Shown in pieces: positions 1-9,500 of a stretch of 64,000 bases of DNA. A program made the translations under genes and the position numbers. Every line of letters begins with the position of its first letter. Position 1 is the first letter of the stretch. The notes beneath the pieces are model-generated. The model was not told the origin of the DNA, made no database searches, and was given only the letters and a program-made list of their open reading frames with translations. The DNA is from Candidatus Wallbacteria bacterium. Its GTDB lineage: Bacteria; Muiribacteriota; JAQTZZ01. The stretch covers positions 1 through 64,000 of the forward strand of contig JAQTZZ010000002.1 in assembly GCA_028687545.1 (NCBI GenBank), written 5' to 3'.

Positions 1-425
1 ACGCGGTTCTGCGGAAAATCACTCCAGTCTATCGCACAGACAGGAGCGGGAATACTGAGATCATCGATTATTACGTCTGCTTCACGAGAGTTGTGGACGG
101 CTGCGAAGTGCTCGGCAAGCGCGGGGACGGCATCGGGATCCTCGTAGGCAGTGAAGGCGTAGAGTCCTGCATGAAGATCTGGAGGAAGATCGAATCCAGC
201 GGAAGCCGCGGGATACAGAAGCTCTTGCCTCCGCAGCAGGCCCTGGAAAACGCCAAAGCAGATATCATGAAGAAAGACTCAAGCAATATTTTCGCCTGGA
301 CACTGGGTTATTACTCCCCTGATTTCGACGAGAAAGCCTCAGTGGAAATGAAACCCTGCTATCATTTTTATACAGCCTCAGGCGCGATTTTCCATGTAGA
401 TGCAGTCACAGGAGTGTTGCTGTAA
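1..425 (+). CDS. C-terminal part of a secreted caspase-like/TolB-like paralog (5' truncated by window)
   Basis: The frame is open from base 3 to a TAA at 423-425, with no start of its own, so this is the last ~140 codons of a longer gene. It aligns by eye with the C-termini of the two large proteins at 40343 and 43018: the shared RVVDG motif, then GYYSP, then a KPCYHF…HVDA.TG ending. The last ~45 residues resemble the PepSY/YycI-type ending in which a protein closes with x-DAxTGxx. The sequence is clearly more diverged than the 40343/43018 pair. Function is unknown; a secreted or periplasmic location is inferred from the signal peptides of the intact paralogs. The gene converges on the deacetylase gene 41 bp away. 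Confidence 0.8.
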   Translation, partial: AVLRKITPVYRTDRSGNTEIIDYYVCFTRVVDGCEVLGKRGDGIGILVGSEGVESCMKIWRKIESSGSRGIQKLLPPQQALENAKADIMKKDSSNIFAWTLGYYSPDFDEKASVEMKPCYHFYTASGAIFHVDAVTGVLL

Positions 426-466
426 CACTATCCGGGTCAATATCCTGATGAGGAAAAACAGTTTGC

Positions 467-1672
467 TCATAAGCTTTCATCGTCATGCGTGGAAAAGGCG
501 TCCACAAGCTTCTGCGGGGAAACAACGGAGTAATTGTTGGCTTTGAGCCATTTGCAGAGGCTGGACAGCACTTCCCTGCTCTGTGGATGTATGTCGTGCA
601 TCAGCAGTATCCCCTTTTTCCGTTTTGTGATCTGCTTTGTGATGTTCGCAAAAAGTTCCTTCGGAGACTTGATGGACCAGTCCTGGCTGTCTATGGTCCA
701 GCCGACAGGGATCAGGTCCAATTCGCTTCTGATGCTGTTCAGGTCTGTATCTCTGACAATGCCGTAAGGAGGCCGGAAAAATACAGGATTCTGCCCGTTC
801 CCTTCGATCTGCGACATGGTCTTGGAGAGCTGATCTTTGATCGTTGCCCAGTCATAGGCTGTAAGAGGCCTGTCGTCAGGCGTGGCATGCCAGTAACCGT
901 GAACGCCGGCTACTGCCCCTGTATCCTTTTCGGACAGAAGCAGATTCAGGCCAGTCTGTCTCTCCAGATGCACTCCCAGGACAAAAAAAATCGAGGGAAA
1001 CGAATTTTCTTTCAATGTCTTGCAGATATCAGCAGTGTAATTTCCTACAGGAGTAGGTCCATCATCAAATGTCAGGATGATTTCCCCGCTTTTCAGGAAA
1101 TCGTCGTACTGGACAAGAAATGGCGTCTTTCCCTTGACATATTTTACTTCACAGTATTTTCCAGGCAGTTTCCCGGCAGGAGCCTGCTCCTCTGTAAAAT
1201 TGCCTTCTGTTTCCTTGATGATCCTGTCCACCTGGAGGAAAGCAATCCTGCTTCCTTTGAAATTGCCGTTTTTTTTCAGAATTTCCATGATTTCCCCAGC
1301 TGATTCTGAAGACATGGATTTGAGTACCAGGAGGTTGAGATCAATGAATTTCCGAAAGATCAGATAATTTTCACCGGCTCCTTCTTTTCCGAGCATCTCT
1401 TTGAAAAACAGGATTGTCACCTCAGGAGATGAGATGATCGTATCCTTGATTTTCAGTGAGATGGAAGTCTCACGCTGATGAAGGTAATGACCTGTAATAT
1501 ATATTTCCTGGTAAGCCCGGTTGGTATGGACTTCGGCTGTGTGCGCCTGTTCCGAGAAATATCCGAGTGTCAGATGATAATCTCTGTAATCGTGCAGCAG
1601 TCCTTCAAAATCCGGCATGGGAACAGCAAAAACAGGAAGGGAGAGAATCAAGAGCAGAAAAACAAGCTTCAT
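467..1672 (-). CDS. Secreted polysaccharide deacetylase (NodB homology, CE4)
   Basis: A 401-aa protein predicted to remove N-acetyl (or similar) groups from a cell-surface polysaccharide or peptidoglycan outside the cytoplasm. It has a signal peptide (first ~16 residues). After a ~190-residue N-terminal region of no recognised family comes a complete NodB domain: TFDDGPT with catalytic/metal Asp203-Asp204, the metal-binding H258-x3-H262 pair, RPPYG at 300-304, DW at 331-332 and LMHDIH at 357-362. All five CE4 motifs are present, so activity is likely. ATG is preceded by GAGG. It lies 13 bp downstream of the STN-domain gene and is probably cotranscribed with it. Substrate cannot be told from sequence. 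Confidence 0.9.
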   Translation of the reverse strand: MKLVFLLLILSLPVFAVPMPDFEGLLHDYRDYHLTLGYFSEQAHTAEVHTNRAYQEIYITGHYLHQRETSISLKIKDTIISSPEVTILFFKEMLGKEGAGENYLIFRKFIDLNLLVLKSMSSESAGEIMEILKKNGNFKGSRIAFLQVDRIIKETEGNFTEEQAPAGKLPGKYCEVKYVKGKTPFLVQYDDFLKSGEIILTFDDGPTPVGNYTADICKTLKENSFPSIFFVLGVHLERQTGLNLLLSEKDTGAVAGVHGYWHATPDDRPLTAYDWATIKDQLSKTMSQIEGNGQNPVFFRPPYGIVRDTDLNSIRSELDLIPVGWTIDSQDWSIKSPKELFANITKQITKRKKGILLMHDIHPQSREVLSSLCKWLKANNYSVVSPQKLVDAFSTHDDESL

Positions 1673-1685
1673 AATCGCCTCATGC

Positions 1686-2585
1686 TCATTCGAAATCAGC
1701 CCTGGCGTATAATTTCACGGTCGATTCCGAACAGCGTTTAAAGCCTTTGAATTCACCATTTGGTGGGATCAGCACAATCGAATGGCCTGAAGACTCCTGC
1801 ACAGCCACCAGCTCTCCGATCAGCGTTTCCTGGCCCTTTTTCAGGATGATCTCCGTATTTCCCATATTCTTGCTCTCTTCGGCTCCCATCATCCAGTTGA
1901 AATTCACGATCACAGAATCGTCGTGGATTCTGCCGCAACGCACCTGCATGGCATAGCCGCGCCACTCTGAGACAATGAAAGGCCAGAATTCAACGAATTC
2001 ATCCCTGCCGATCGAGATCGAGCCTAGATTGTCCTCCAAAACCATCAGAGACAGTTCTGCGCGTTCCGCGCTTGTGCGGCCGCCACCTGTAATCCGCTGA
2101 TTCATGATCAATCTGATCAGCACTGACTTTGGAGCTTTATCCAGGGACCTGGCAAGACTCTCGATCTCATCCCAGAGCTGAGCTGCAGGCACACGCACCC
2201 AGAGACTGCCCTGGTCGATTACAGTTGCAGATACTTCAGGAAAGCTTTTCTCGATCACCAGGGCCACTGAACCAGGTTCAGCATATGTCAGTTTCAGGTT
2301 CCTGGAATAATAATCAAGCGGGATCGTCGTTACTGTATAGACCTTACCGACTTGAGCCAGGTGCAATTTCTGGATTATGCAGAGCAGTTTCAAGGCAGTC
2401 AGGGGATCACTCTGATTCAGGATCAAATTGACCTTACCCTGCACATCCCCCCCGATGATCAGGTTAAGATTCCCGGAATCAGCTATTTCCTGCAGTGCGG
2501 AAGCCAGGTCATGATCCTTGAATTCGAAATCCGCTGCCATCAGGGAAACGGCAACCATTATCAACACCAACAATGTCTTTTTCAT
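1686..2585 (-). CDS. Secretin-type STN/N1 domain protein without an evident secretin barrel
   Basis: 299 aa from the ATG at 2585, chosen because GGAGG lies 5 nt upstream and a signal peptide (MKKTLLVLIMVAVSLMAA) starts there; an upstream in-frame start would add 13 residues that spoil it. Residues ~20-90 fit the STN/N0 fold of PilQ/GspD (FEFKDHDLASAL, then a beta-rich stretch ending VYTVTTIP). Residues ~95-165 resemble an N1 ring-forming domain. The rest is beta-rich, and I see no canonical secretin pore signature. It may be a shortened secretin relative or an adaptor for the secretion apparatus whose GspE/GspF lie at 57-60 kb. Followed by the deacetylase gene in the same transcript. Confidence 0.7.
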   Translation of the reverse strand: MKKTLLVLIMVAVSLMAADFEFKDHDLASALQEIADSGNLNLIIGGDVQGKVNLILNQSDPLTALKLLCIIQKLHLAQVGKVYTVTTIPLDYYSRNLKLTYAEPGSVALVIEKSFPEVSATVIDQGSLWVRVPAAQLWDEIESLARSLDKAPKSVLIRLIMNQRITGGGRTSAERAELSLMVLEDNLGSISIGRDEFVEFWPFIVSEWRGYAMQVRCGRIHDDSVIVNFNWMMGAEESKNMGNTEIILKKGQETLIGELVAVQESSGHSIVLIPPNGEFKGFKRCSESTVKLYARADFE

Positions 2586-2694
2586 AAGCCTCCATTCTGC
2601 TGACCGTGATAAAATATCTTCCAACCTACAAACATACTAACTTACAAACTTATCAACCTCTCAACGTGAGCAGGAGATTAATGGCTGTCTGACA

Positions 2695-4638
2695 CTATGG
2701 CTTACTTTTCCTCTCCAGCGGCAGAAATACCCTGAAGGCTACGCCATTTCCCAGGTTTCTGGCATCGATTCTGCCGGCATGCAGTTCGACGATTTTCCGG
2801 CTTACAGCGAGCCCCAGGCCGCTGCCCCTGGTTTTGGTAGTGAAAAAAGGCTCAAAAATTTTCGAGAGCCGTTCCTCTGGAATCTGTTCTCCATCATTCC
2901 GCACTTCGAAAAATGCCTCGGTTCCGATTCCGGTCTCCACAGTCACGCATCCACCGGCTGGGCAGGCTTCCAGGGCATTCAGCAGGATGTTCAGGAGCAC
3001 CTGTTTCACCTTTTCGCCGTCAATCTGCAGCTGCGGCATTTCCACGAACCGTTTCTGGATGGAAATGCCCTTCTGCTTGAACTCCAGGAGAAGTGTTCCA
3101 AGCACCTCCTCGACCAGTCCACGCAAGGCGAAGTATCCAAGATTCAGAGTCTCGGACCTGGAAAAATTGAGAAAATCAGTGATCAGAGTATCCACGCTTC
3201 TGACGGCATTCTTGATGTCGCCTGACATTTTCTTCTGAGAGGGATCCGAGAGACTGCCCTCAAGATAGGTAGCCAGGAGGCTGATGCCGCCCAGCGGGTT
3301 TCTGACTTCATGGGCGATGGTGGCTGCCATCTGCCCGAGTGACGCCAGCCGGTTGAGTTCCCCGATCCGGGCGGATTGAAAATGGAAAAGCACATTCTGA
3401 GTAATGATCAGAAAAACCATTTTCACAAGTTCCACATCTTCCATCGAAAATCCCAGATGCTCCGGATGCCTGGAAAACACTGCAATGCCCTGCACCTGTC
3501 CCCTGAGTGTGAGTGGAAAAAAATAAAGCCTTTTCAGCACCTGACGTTCCTCTTCTGAAAACGGGGTGTAATCCCTGATAATCGAAGACATGGTCAAAAC
3601 ATTTTTCATTCTGTCCCAGGCGATGTTGTCGGCAAGTTTCGAAAGATCAATCAGGCTCTGCCCGAAGCACTGTCCGGGATATTCTCCGGGCTGGAATAAA
3701 AAAAAGAATTCCTTGAGTGAAAGGCTTTCCCTGCAGGCTTCCACCACCTGCCGCATGGAATCCTGAAAATTTCTGGAAAATGACAGGGCATCAGCTATGT
3801 AATAGAACAGCTTGAGCAGTTCGTTTCTCTTCAGGCGGCTCAAAAGCTTGGAAAGAGATGAAAAGCAGAGCTCCAGGAGCTCCCGTTTCAATCTCAATAC
3901 TTCGTAATCGATTCCCGCTATCTCATGGTTCAGGGAAAAAACACCCTGGAAAACAAAGGGGGAAACATTTCTCAGATTTATTCCGAGCAACTGATTGTCA
4001 CTAAAATCAGCAGGGAGAAGTTCATCAAATTCATCCCTGGCAATGGGGAAAAAGGTCCTGCCTTTCATCCGCTCCACCAAGGTTTCCAGGGGTTCCTGAG
4101 CCATCCCGGGAAAATTCACGTTTTTCACCAGCGGTTCGCCTGAAAAGTTGACAAAGACAAAAAATCCCTGGTTGATTTCAGGCATTTCCGACATGAACTC
4201 GCAGGCCGTGTCCAGCAGTTGTTCCAGGATTATGATTGGGGAAAAGTTGAAGATTTTCTCGAAATCCCCGTAACGGAAGTTTTCCTGAAGTTCCTCCAGG
4301 CATTCTTCGGCCTCCCGCGCCAGCGAGAGGAACTGGAACGTCAGCAGGACAGGCCTGATTTCGATGCCTGAACCGGACTCGTTCCAGAATTCGAGCTGCT
4401 TCCCCGGTTCTCTCAGAGAGATGCAGGCCAGGCCTGCGTTGGCAGGCCCATACCCGGCAGTATTGATGCCGCGAGTCTTCAATTCATCCTGGAGGTTCCT
4501 CAGCAGTTCGTCTGACGAAAGTCCGGAATGAAAAAGGGAGAGGAGCTTCTGGGTGATCCGCAGGAAAAAAAGCTCCTGGTTGAAGGCTTCGCCTTTAAGA
4601 TGATCGGTCCGTTCTAAGGAAAAGAAGACGTCTTTCAA
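2695..4638 (-). CDS. Soluble sensor histidine kinase (GAF-like sensor, HisKA, HATPase)
   Basis: 647 aa, no membrane segment. Residues 1-420 hold sensor domains that look GAF-like (the stretch around 300-420 is the best candidate). HisKA follows with phospho-acceptor His443 in IAHEVRNPLGG, then a HATPase_c domain with a G-box GSGLGLAVSRKI. The start is a TTG 5 nt after the hflC stop and has no clear Shine-Dalgarno, so translation is probably coupled to hflC. No response regulator lies next to it. Being last in an hflK-hflC operon hints at a link to membrane-protein quality control, which is inference only. Confidence 0.85.
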   Translation of the reverse strand: MKDVFFSLERTDHLKGEAFNQELFFLRITQKLLSLFHSGLSSDELLRNLQDELKTRGINTAGYGPANAGLACISLREPGKQLEFWNESGSGIEIRPVLLTFQFLSLAREAEECLEELQENFRYGDFEKIFNFSPIIILEQLLDTACEFMSEMPEINQGFFVFVNFSGEPLVKNVNFPGMAQEPLETLVERMKGRTFFPIARDEFDELLPADFSDNQLLGINLRNVSPFVFQGVFSLNHEIAGIDYEVLRLKRELLELCFSSLSKLLSRLKRNELLKLFYYIADALSFSRNFQDSMRQVVEACRESLSLKEFFFLFQPGEYPGQCFGQSLIDLSKLADNIAWDRMKNVLTMSSIIRDYTPFSEEERQVLKRLYFFPLTLRGQVQGIAVFSRHPEHLGFSMEDVELVKMVFLIITQNVLFHFQSARIGELNRLASLGQMAATIAHEVRNPLGGISLLATYLEGSLSDPSQKKMSGDIKNAVRSVDTLITDFLNFSRSETLNLGYFALRGLVEEVLGTLLLEFKQKGISIQKRFVEMPQLQIDGEKVKQVLLNILLNALEACPAGGCVTVETGIGTEAFFEVRNDGEQIPEERLSKIFEPFFTTKTRGSGLGLAVSRKIVELHAGRIDARNLGNGVAFRVFLPLERKSKP

Positions 4639-4643
4639 GGTCG

Positions 4644-5504
4644 TTATTTTGCGTTCAGGTCTTTCAGATACTTGAAGAGCTCGCTGTCTGAGCCGAACAG
4701 CATCACATCATCAGTGGAAAAGAAATTCTCGTAAGCCTGCATGGTCCGGTAGAACCCATAAAATTCCGGATCTTTGGAAAAGGCTTCAGCGTAAATTCCC
4801 ATGGCCTGGGCTTCACCTGTTCCCCTGAGGCTCGTAGCTTCCTGCTTGGCCTTGGACAGAATGATCTGCACCTGCTTGTCGGTTTCTGCCCTGATCATGG
4901 TGGCTGCCTTCTGGCCTTCAGCGCGATATTGCTTGGCCTGCTTCTGCCGCTCGGCCTGCATCCGCTCGAAAATCGACTTTTCATTTTCCTGGGGAAGTTC
5001 AGCCCGTCTGATCCTCACGTCCACGATCCTCACACCGAACTGGGCCAGAGTTTTTTCGTTGGCGAATTTAGCTACCTCATCCATGATAGACGCCCGCTTG
5101 GGTGAAACGATCTCGTCCAGCTTGTAATTTCCAAGGCGCTCCCTCAAAGTGGAATAGATGATGTCGTCCAGTCGCAGCAGGGCCTGGTATTCGGACCCCA
5201 TCGACTGGTAAAAAAGGCTGAGATTCTCGATCTTCCACTTGGCATAATTGTCGATCACCATGGTCTTCTTATCTGCGGTGATCACCTCTTTGGGGGAGGA
5301 ATCATAATCCAGCAGCCGTTTGTCATAAAAATATGTAATGTCGATAAAAGGGATTTTGAAATAAAGACCTGGGTTCTTCAATTGCCGCACCACTTCTCCC
5401 AGCCGCGCCACAATCACCTGCTCTCTCTGGTCGACTATGTACATGCTGCCCTTGAGAAAGGCCAGGATCAGAAGCAGCGATCCATAAATGATGATCCTGT
5501 TCAT
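4644..5504 (-). CDS. hflC: HflC, SPFH/band-7 membrane protease regulator
   Basis: 286 aa. One N-terminal membrane segment (~residues 5-22), then a prohibitin-homology (SPFH) domain beginning REQVIVARLGEVV, then an Ala/Glu/Gln-rich coiled coil (ERMQAERQKQAKQYRAEGQK) and the GEAQAMGIYAEAF region typical of HflC. With HflK it forms the large membrane complex that in E. coli surrounds FtsH and limits its proteolysis. The ATG overlaps the hflK stop as ATGA, with GGGAGG just upstream inside hflK, so the two are translationally coupled. Length is a little below E. coli HflC. Confidence 0.93.
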   Translation of the reverse strand: MNRIIIYGSLLLILAFLKGSMYIVDQREQVIVARLGEVVRQLKNPGLYFKIPFIDITYFYDKRLLDYDSSPKEVITADKKTMVIDNYAKWKIENLSLFYQSMGSEYQALLRLDDIIYSTLRERLGNYKLDEIVSPKRASIMDEVAKFANEKTLAQFGVRIVDVRIRRAELPQENEKSIFERMQAERQKQAKQYRAEGQKAATMIRAETDKQVQIILSKAKQEATSLRGTGEAQAMGIYAEAFSKDPEFYGFYRTMQAYENFFSTDDVMLFGSDSELFKYLKDLNAK

Positions 5505-6502
5505 TTCTCACCTCCCAGCGGAGCATTGAGATGGAAGAGCTTCATCAGGTCATTGTTGGCCTGCCCTGTGGTGATGATCTTGCGGGTCCTGGCCAGGACT
5601 TTTTCCGCAGTTTCCAGATACAGCCTGATCCGCGTGATTTCAGCCGCCTTGCGGTATTCTTCCCTCACTTTGGTGAACTTCTCAGCTTCGCCTTTGGAGA
5701 TGTTGATTTTTTCCTGCATATATCCTTCAGCTTCCCTGACCATCTTGGCGGCGTCGCCTTCGGCCTTTGGCAGCAGTTCATTCTGATATCCCTGTGCTTC
5801 ATTGATGAAGCGCTCCTTGTCTTCCTTGGCTGAAGCCACGTCCTTGAATGCTGCAACCACAGCATCCGGAGGTACCACATCCTGCAGCTTGACTGCCTGG
5901 ACATCGGTTCCAGCTTCATAGGTGTCCAGAAATTCCTGCATCAACTTTCTGGTCTCTTCCTGGATTTCCTCTTTTTTTTCGGTGAGTATATCGTCCACAT
6001 TATGATTGGCTGCGATCTGCCTCATTGCCGCTTCAGCAGCCTTTTTCACTGTTTCATCCACCTTGTAGACATTGAACAGGTATGCGACAGGGTCTTTGAT
6101 CTTGTATTGCACGATGAAATCTGCTTTGACGATATTGATATCCCCTGTAAGCATATCCGCTTCCGCCGGGCTGTCGGAATAGCGCCCTGAAGTTCCCTCA
6201 TAGCCCTCGGTCTTGAAACCAATTTCTATTCTCTGGACCTTGGCTACTTCAGGCCTGTCCACGACTTCCACCGGATAAGGCAGATGATAGCGCAATCCAG
6301 GTTCCACTGTGCGCACCATTTTTCCGAATCTGCGCACAACTCCGAGCTGATACTGTTCGACCACGAAAAATCCGGACAACAGATAGACAACCAGCATCAT
6401 CAAAAACAACAGGATCAGATTGGTCCTGACGAATCTGCCGCCTTTCTGCTTGAATTCTTCCAGTTTCTCATTCACAATCTTTGCATCTTCGAAATCCTTC
6501 AC
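5501..6502 (-). CDS. hflK: HflK, SPFH/band-7 membrane protease regulator
   Basis: 333 aa. A short cytoplasmic N-terminus, one membrane segment (~residues 28-48, LILLFLMMLVVYLLSGFFV), then an SPFH domain (VEQYQLGVVRRFG … GLRYHLPYPVE) and a long charged coiled coil that includes EAQGYQNELLP and AEGDAAKM, hallmarks of HflK. Partner of HflC. The start is GTG with GGAGGTAA upstream, only 2 nt after the stop of the large 6505-9744 gene. It lacks the Gly-rich N-terminal tail of proteobacterial HflK. Confidence 0.93.
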   Translation of the reverse strand: MKDFEDAKIVNEKLEEFKQKGGRFVRTNLILLFLMMLVVYLLSGFFVVEQYQLGVVRRFGKMVRTVEPGLRYHLPYPVEVVDRPEVAKVQRIEIGFKTEGYEGTSGRYSDSPAEADMLTGDINIVKADFIVQYKIKDPVAYLFNVYKVDETVKKAAEAAMRQIAANHNVDDILTEKKEEIQEETRKLMQEFLDTYEAGTDVQAVKLQDVVPPDAVVAAFKDVASAKEDKERFINEAQGYQNELLPKAEGDAAKMVREAEGYMQEKINISKGEAEKFTKVREEYRKAAEITRIRLYLETAEKVLARTRKIITTGQANNDLMKLFHLNAPLGGEK

Positions 6503-6504
6503 AC

Positions 6505-9500
6505 TTACCTCCAGTTAATGTCTTCACGCCATTGCCCTAAATCGACCTGGCGGAAAATCGGAGTACCTGACAGCTCCAGGTCAAGCCTGGAACTCTGCTG
6601 GAACTGGTGGAGAGCAAGCAGAATCGTCTTATCCCTGAACTCAGGGAGAAAGGTGAAAACCGCCATTTCCAGTTTAGCCACTGACTGCAGCAGGCTGCTC
6701 TTGGGAATCTGCACGGAAACCGACAGCTCCCGTCCCTGCTTGAGTGTAATTTCGCGGAACCCCAGCGCTGTCAATTCATCCGACAGCCTGCGGCTGCGTT
6801 CATCCATAGTTCCGGGAACAGATTTTTCCTTGACCACATTCAGTTGCAGCAGATACGCGCTTTTATCGGTAGAGATCAGCATGCCGGTACCGTTGTAATT
6901 CCAGGAAATCGCTTTCACACGTTCCTTGGCCTCAAAGCCCTTGAACATGAGACCTTTTCCATTACCTTCGGAACTTGAGACCCAGATTTCAGGACCCTGA
7001 CCCTGCTTGAGGAAAGCTAGATAGCTCCCGTCAGAGGATTGGGTCGGAAAGGTTTTATCCTTGTTGTCGAAAACCAGGAGTTCAGGCTGCTGCTTTACGA
7101 TGTCCATTTTCCAGAGGGAATTACTGTGATTGGTCTCATCCCAGCAGGAATAGAAGCAATCATTATCGTTGATCCTGGAGAAGAAATAGTCTCTGCCTCC
7201 GGATCTCAGCTGCTCGAATTTCCCGCCGCTGTACAGGTAGGTGGAATCGCTCTGGCAGATGAAATTGCGTCCGTTCCTGCCGGCAGAGATGCTCAGCACG
7301 GCACCGTCAAGCTCTTCAATCTTGTTTTTTGAGCTCCTGCTTATGTCATAGTCGTAAATCAGGGATTTATCGCCTTTTTTAACAGCATAAATGATTTTAT
7401 GCCCCTCGCGCGCAGAATAAATCCCGAAGCTCAGGATCGGATCGCTCTCCTTGACCAGAATCTGAACTCCGCCTTTGTCATCCTTCAGACAGACTTTGCC
7501 GTCCTGCAGATAAATAAAACTCTCAGTCTGTGGGAAAAAGGTGCTGCCCTGCGGAAGCTCTTTTTTGAATGCCTTGATCACTGAAAGACCGCCCTTTCTG
7601 ACTGAAACCTCTCCGGTGAGATACCCGTTCAGGGTCTTGAAATAATCCGCCAGTTCCTGTGTATCAGGTTTCTGGCCCAGGAACAGTGTTTTAAGATCAG
7701 ATCCTTCGGAAGGGGCTTTCGGAGCCAGCAGGAAAGACAGTGGAGTCGGATAAAAATTATTGTGATAGAAAAGATTTCCGTTCAAAAAGAGAAAAAGTCC
7801 CAGCTGGATCCCGATCAGCGATCTGAAAAAGTTCTGCAGATTCCTGCGGAACAGAGAAACCAGGGTGTACGGGAGCAGGATCAGCAGGCAGATCGGGATG
7901 TAGACATTGACCAGTATGAAAAAAGGGTTGCAGAAATACTGAGTGATCTGTTCGAAGGCTCTGGCATTGACCAATCCTTCCAAGGGCTGATCATACTTGA
8001 GGATGTGGATGAAACTCACCAGCCCGTAAAACCCGACGATGGTCAGAAAGTATCTGGCCTTCTTGTTGATCTCGGTCAGGGCGAGCGGCAGCCAGACCAT
8101 GCAGAGTCCGATCATCAGAAACAGCAGACGTGACTGCTGGAAACCGGTCCAGAATGCCTGCAGCTTTTCCAGATCCGTCTTCCAGAAAACCCTCCAGAAC
8201 AGAAAACAGAGATTGAATACTGACAGCATGTAGAACGAAGTCGGCAACCAGCTCTGGCGTATGGCAGCCAGGAACTGGATCAGGAAAATTCCCAGCATCA
8301 CTACTGGAATCAGGACAAAATTTCCGGGCAGGTTCTTGATGAACATCATCCCGAAATACAGGAAGACCGCGAGCTGTGAAAGTATCATCAGATACATGAT
8401 CAGGCGATCCGAAAATCCGCGCTTTCTCTGTCCGGAAATCACGGATTTCTTGGTACCGTCCTTGAGTTTACTTAGCACTTTTTTGGCAGCCTGGACGCGA
8501 GGGGATTCTTTGACTTCTTCCTCTTCAGGAGCTTCATCTCCTCCAAAGGCTTTTTCAATGGACTTGACCGGCAGATCAAGGTTCTGGGCAAAGGCTGAAT
8601 ATGTGCTTGATTCCATTTCCGGCTTCTGAATCTCCGGAACTTTCTTTGGAACTTCAGTGTCGAATGCCGCGGAAATCTCTGAGAGCACATCATCAGACAG
8701 ATCCTTATCGAGTGGAGGTGTCAACGGCAGTTCGTTGGCTATTTGATCCAGGTTGAGGACAGGAATTTTTTCAGCGGAAATATCTTCGTCCTTTTCCTCC
8801 TGGAAGAACTTATTTAATTTTTCAAGTTCCGCCTCCTTCTCAACATCTGTGATGGCAGGTGGTTCGATCACAGGTTGCAGTTCAGCAGAGACAGTGAAAA
8901 CATTTGAGGCGGTCATATCTTCAAGCTTCAGGTCCTCGGGTTTGTCGTGCGATTCAGCTCCGGCTTCCACCAGCATCATCTCATCTGGTCTGTCGAATAC
9001 GCTGGATACGCTCAGGTCTTCCAGCTTCTTTTCTTCCGGTTTATCGAACACACTGGATACACTCAGGTTCTCCAGCTTACTTTCCTCCGGTTCGTCGAAT
9101 ATATTTGATTCGCCTAGATTGTCGAGCATCTTCTCTTCAAGCTCACTGGTTGAGGGTTTGATGTCTTCTATAGAAAGAGTCAAATCTACAATTGGCTCTG
9201 CCGGCTTCTTCTCCTCTTCAGGGAAAGTGAATTTATCAAACAAAGTTTCCAGCTTTTCCAGTTTGGCGACAGGCTGCGGCTGTGATCCGGAAAGCGCTTC
9301 AGTGAGTGGCGGTGATGGAGCTGTGAAATCATCCGCACTGAGTCCGAGTTCTGTTGCTTCACCGGGTTCTGTGTTTTCAGAAACCTTGGCATCTTCAGGC
9401 CGGACATTTTCGCTGACGATTTCTTCCAGCACCGGAAGGTCAATCTCCTGCGCCGGTTCCGGCACTGATGCTACTTCTGCAGCTGCAGCTTCAGTCTGCT

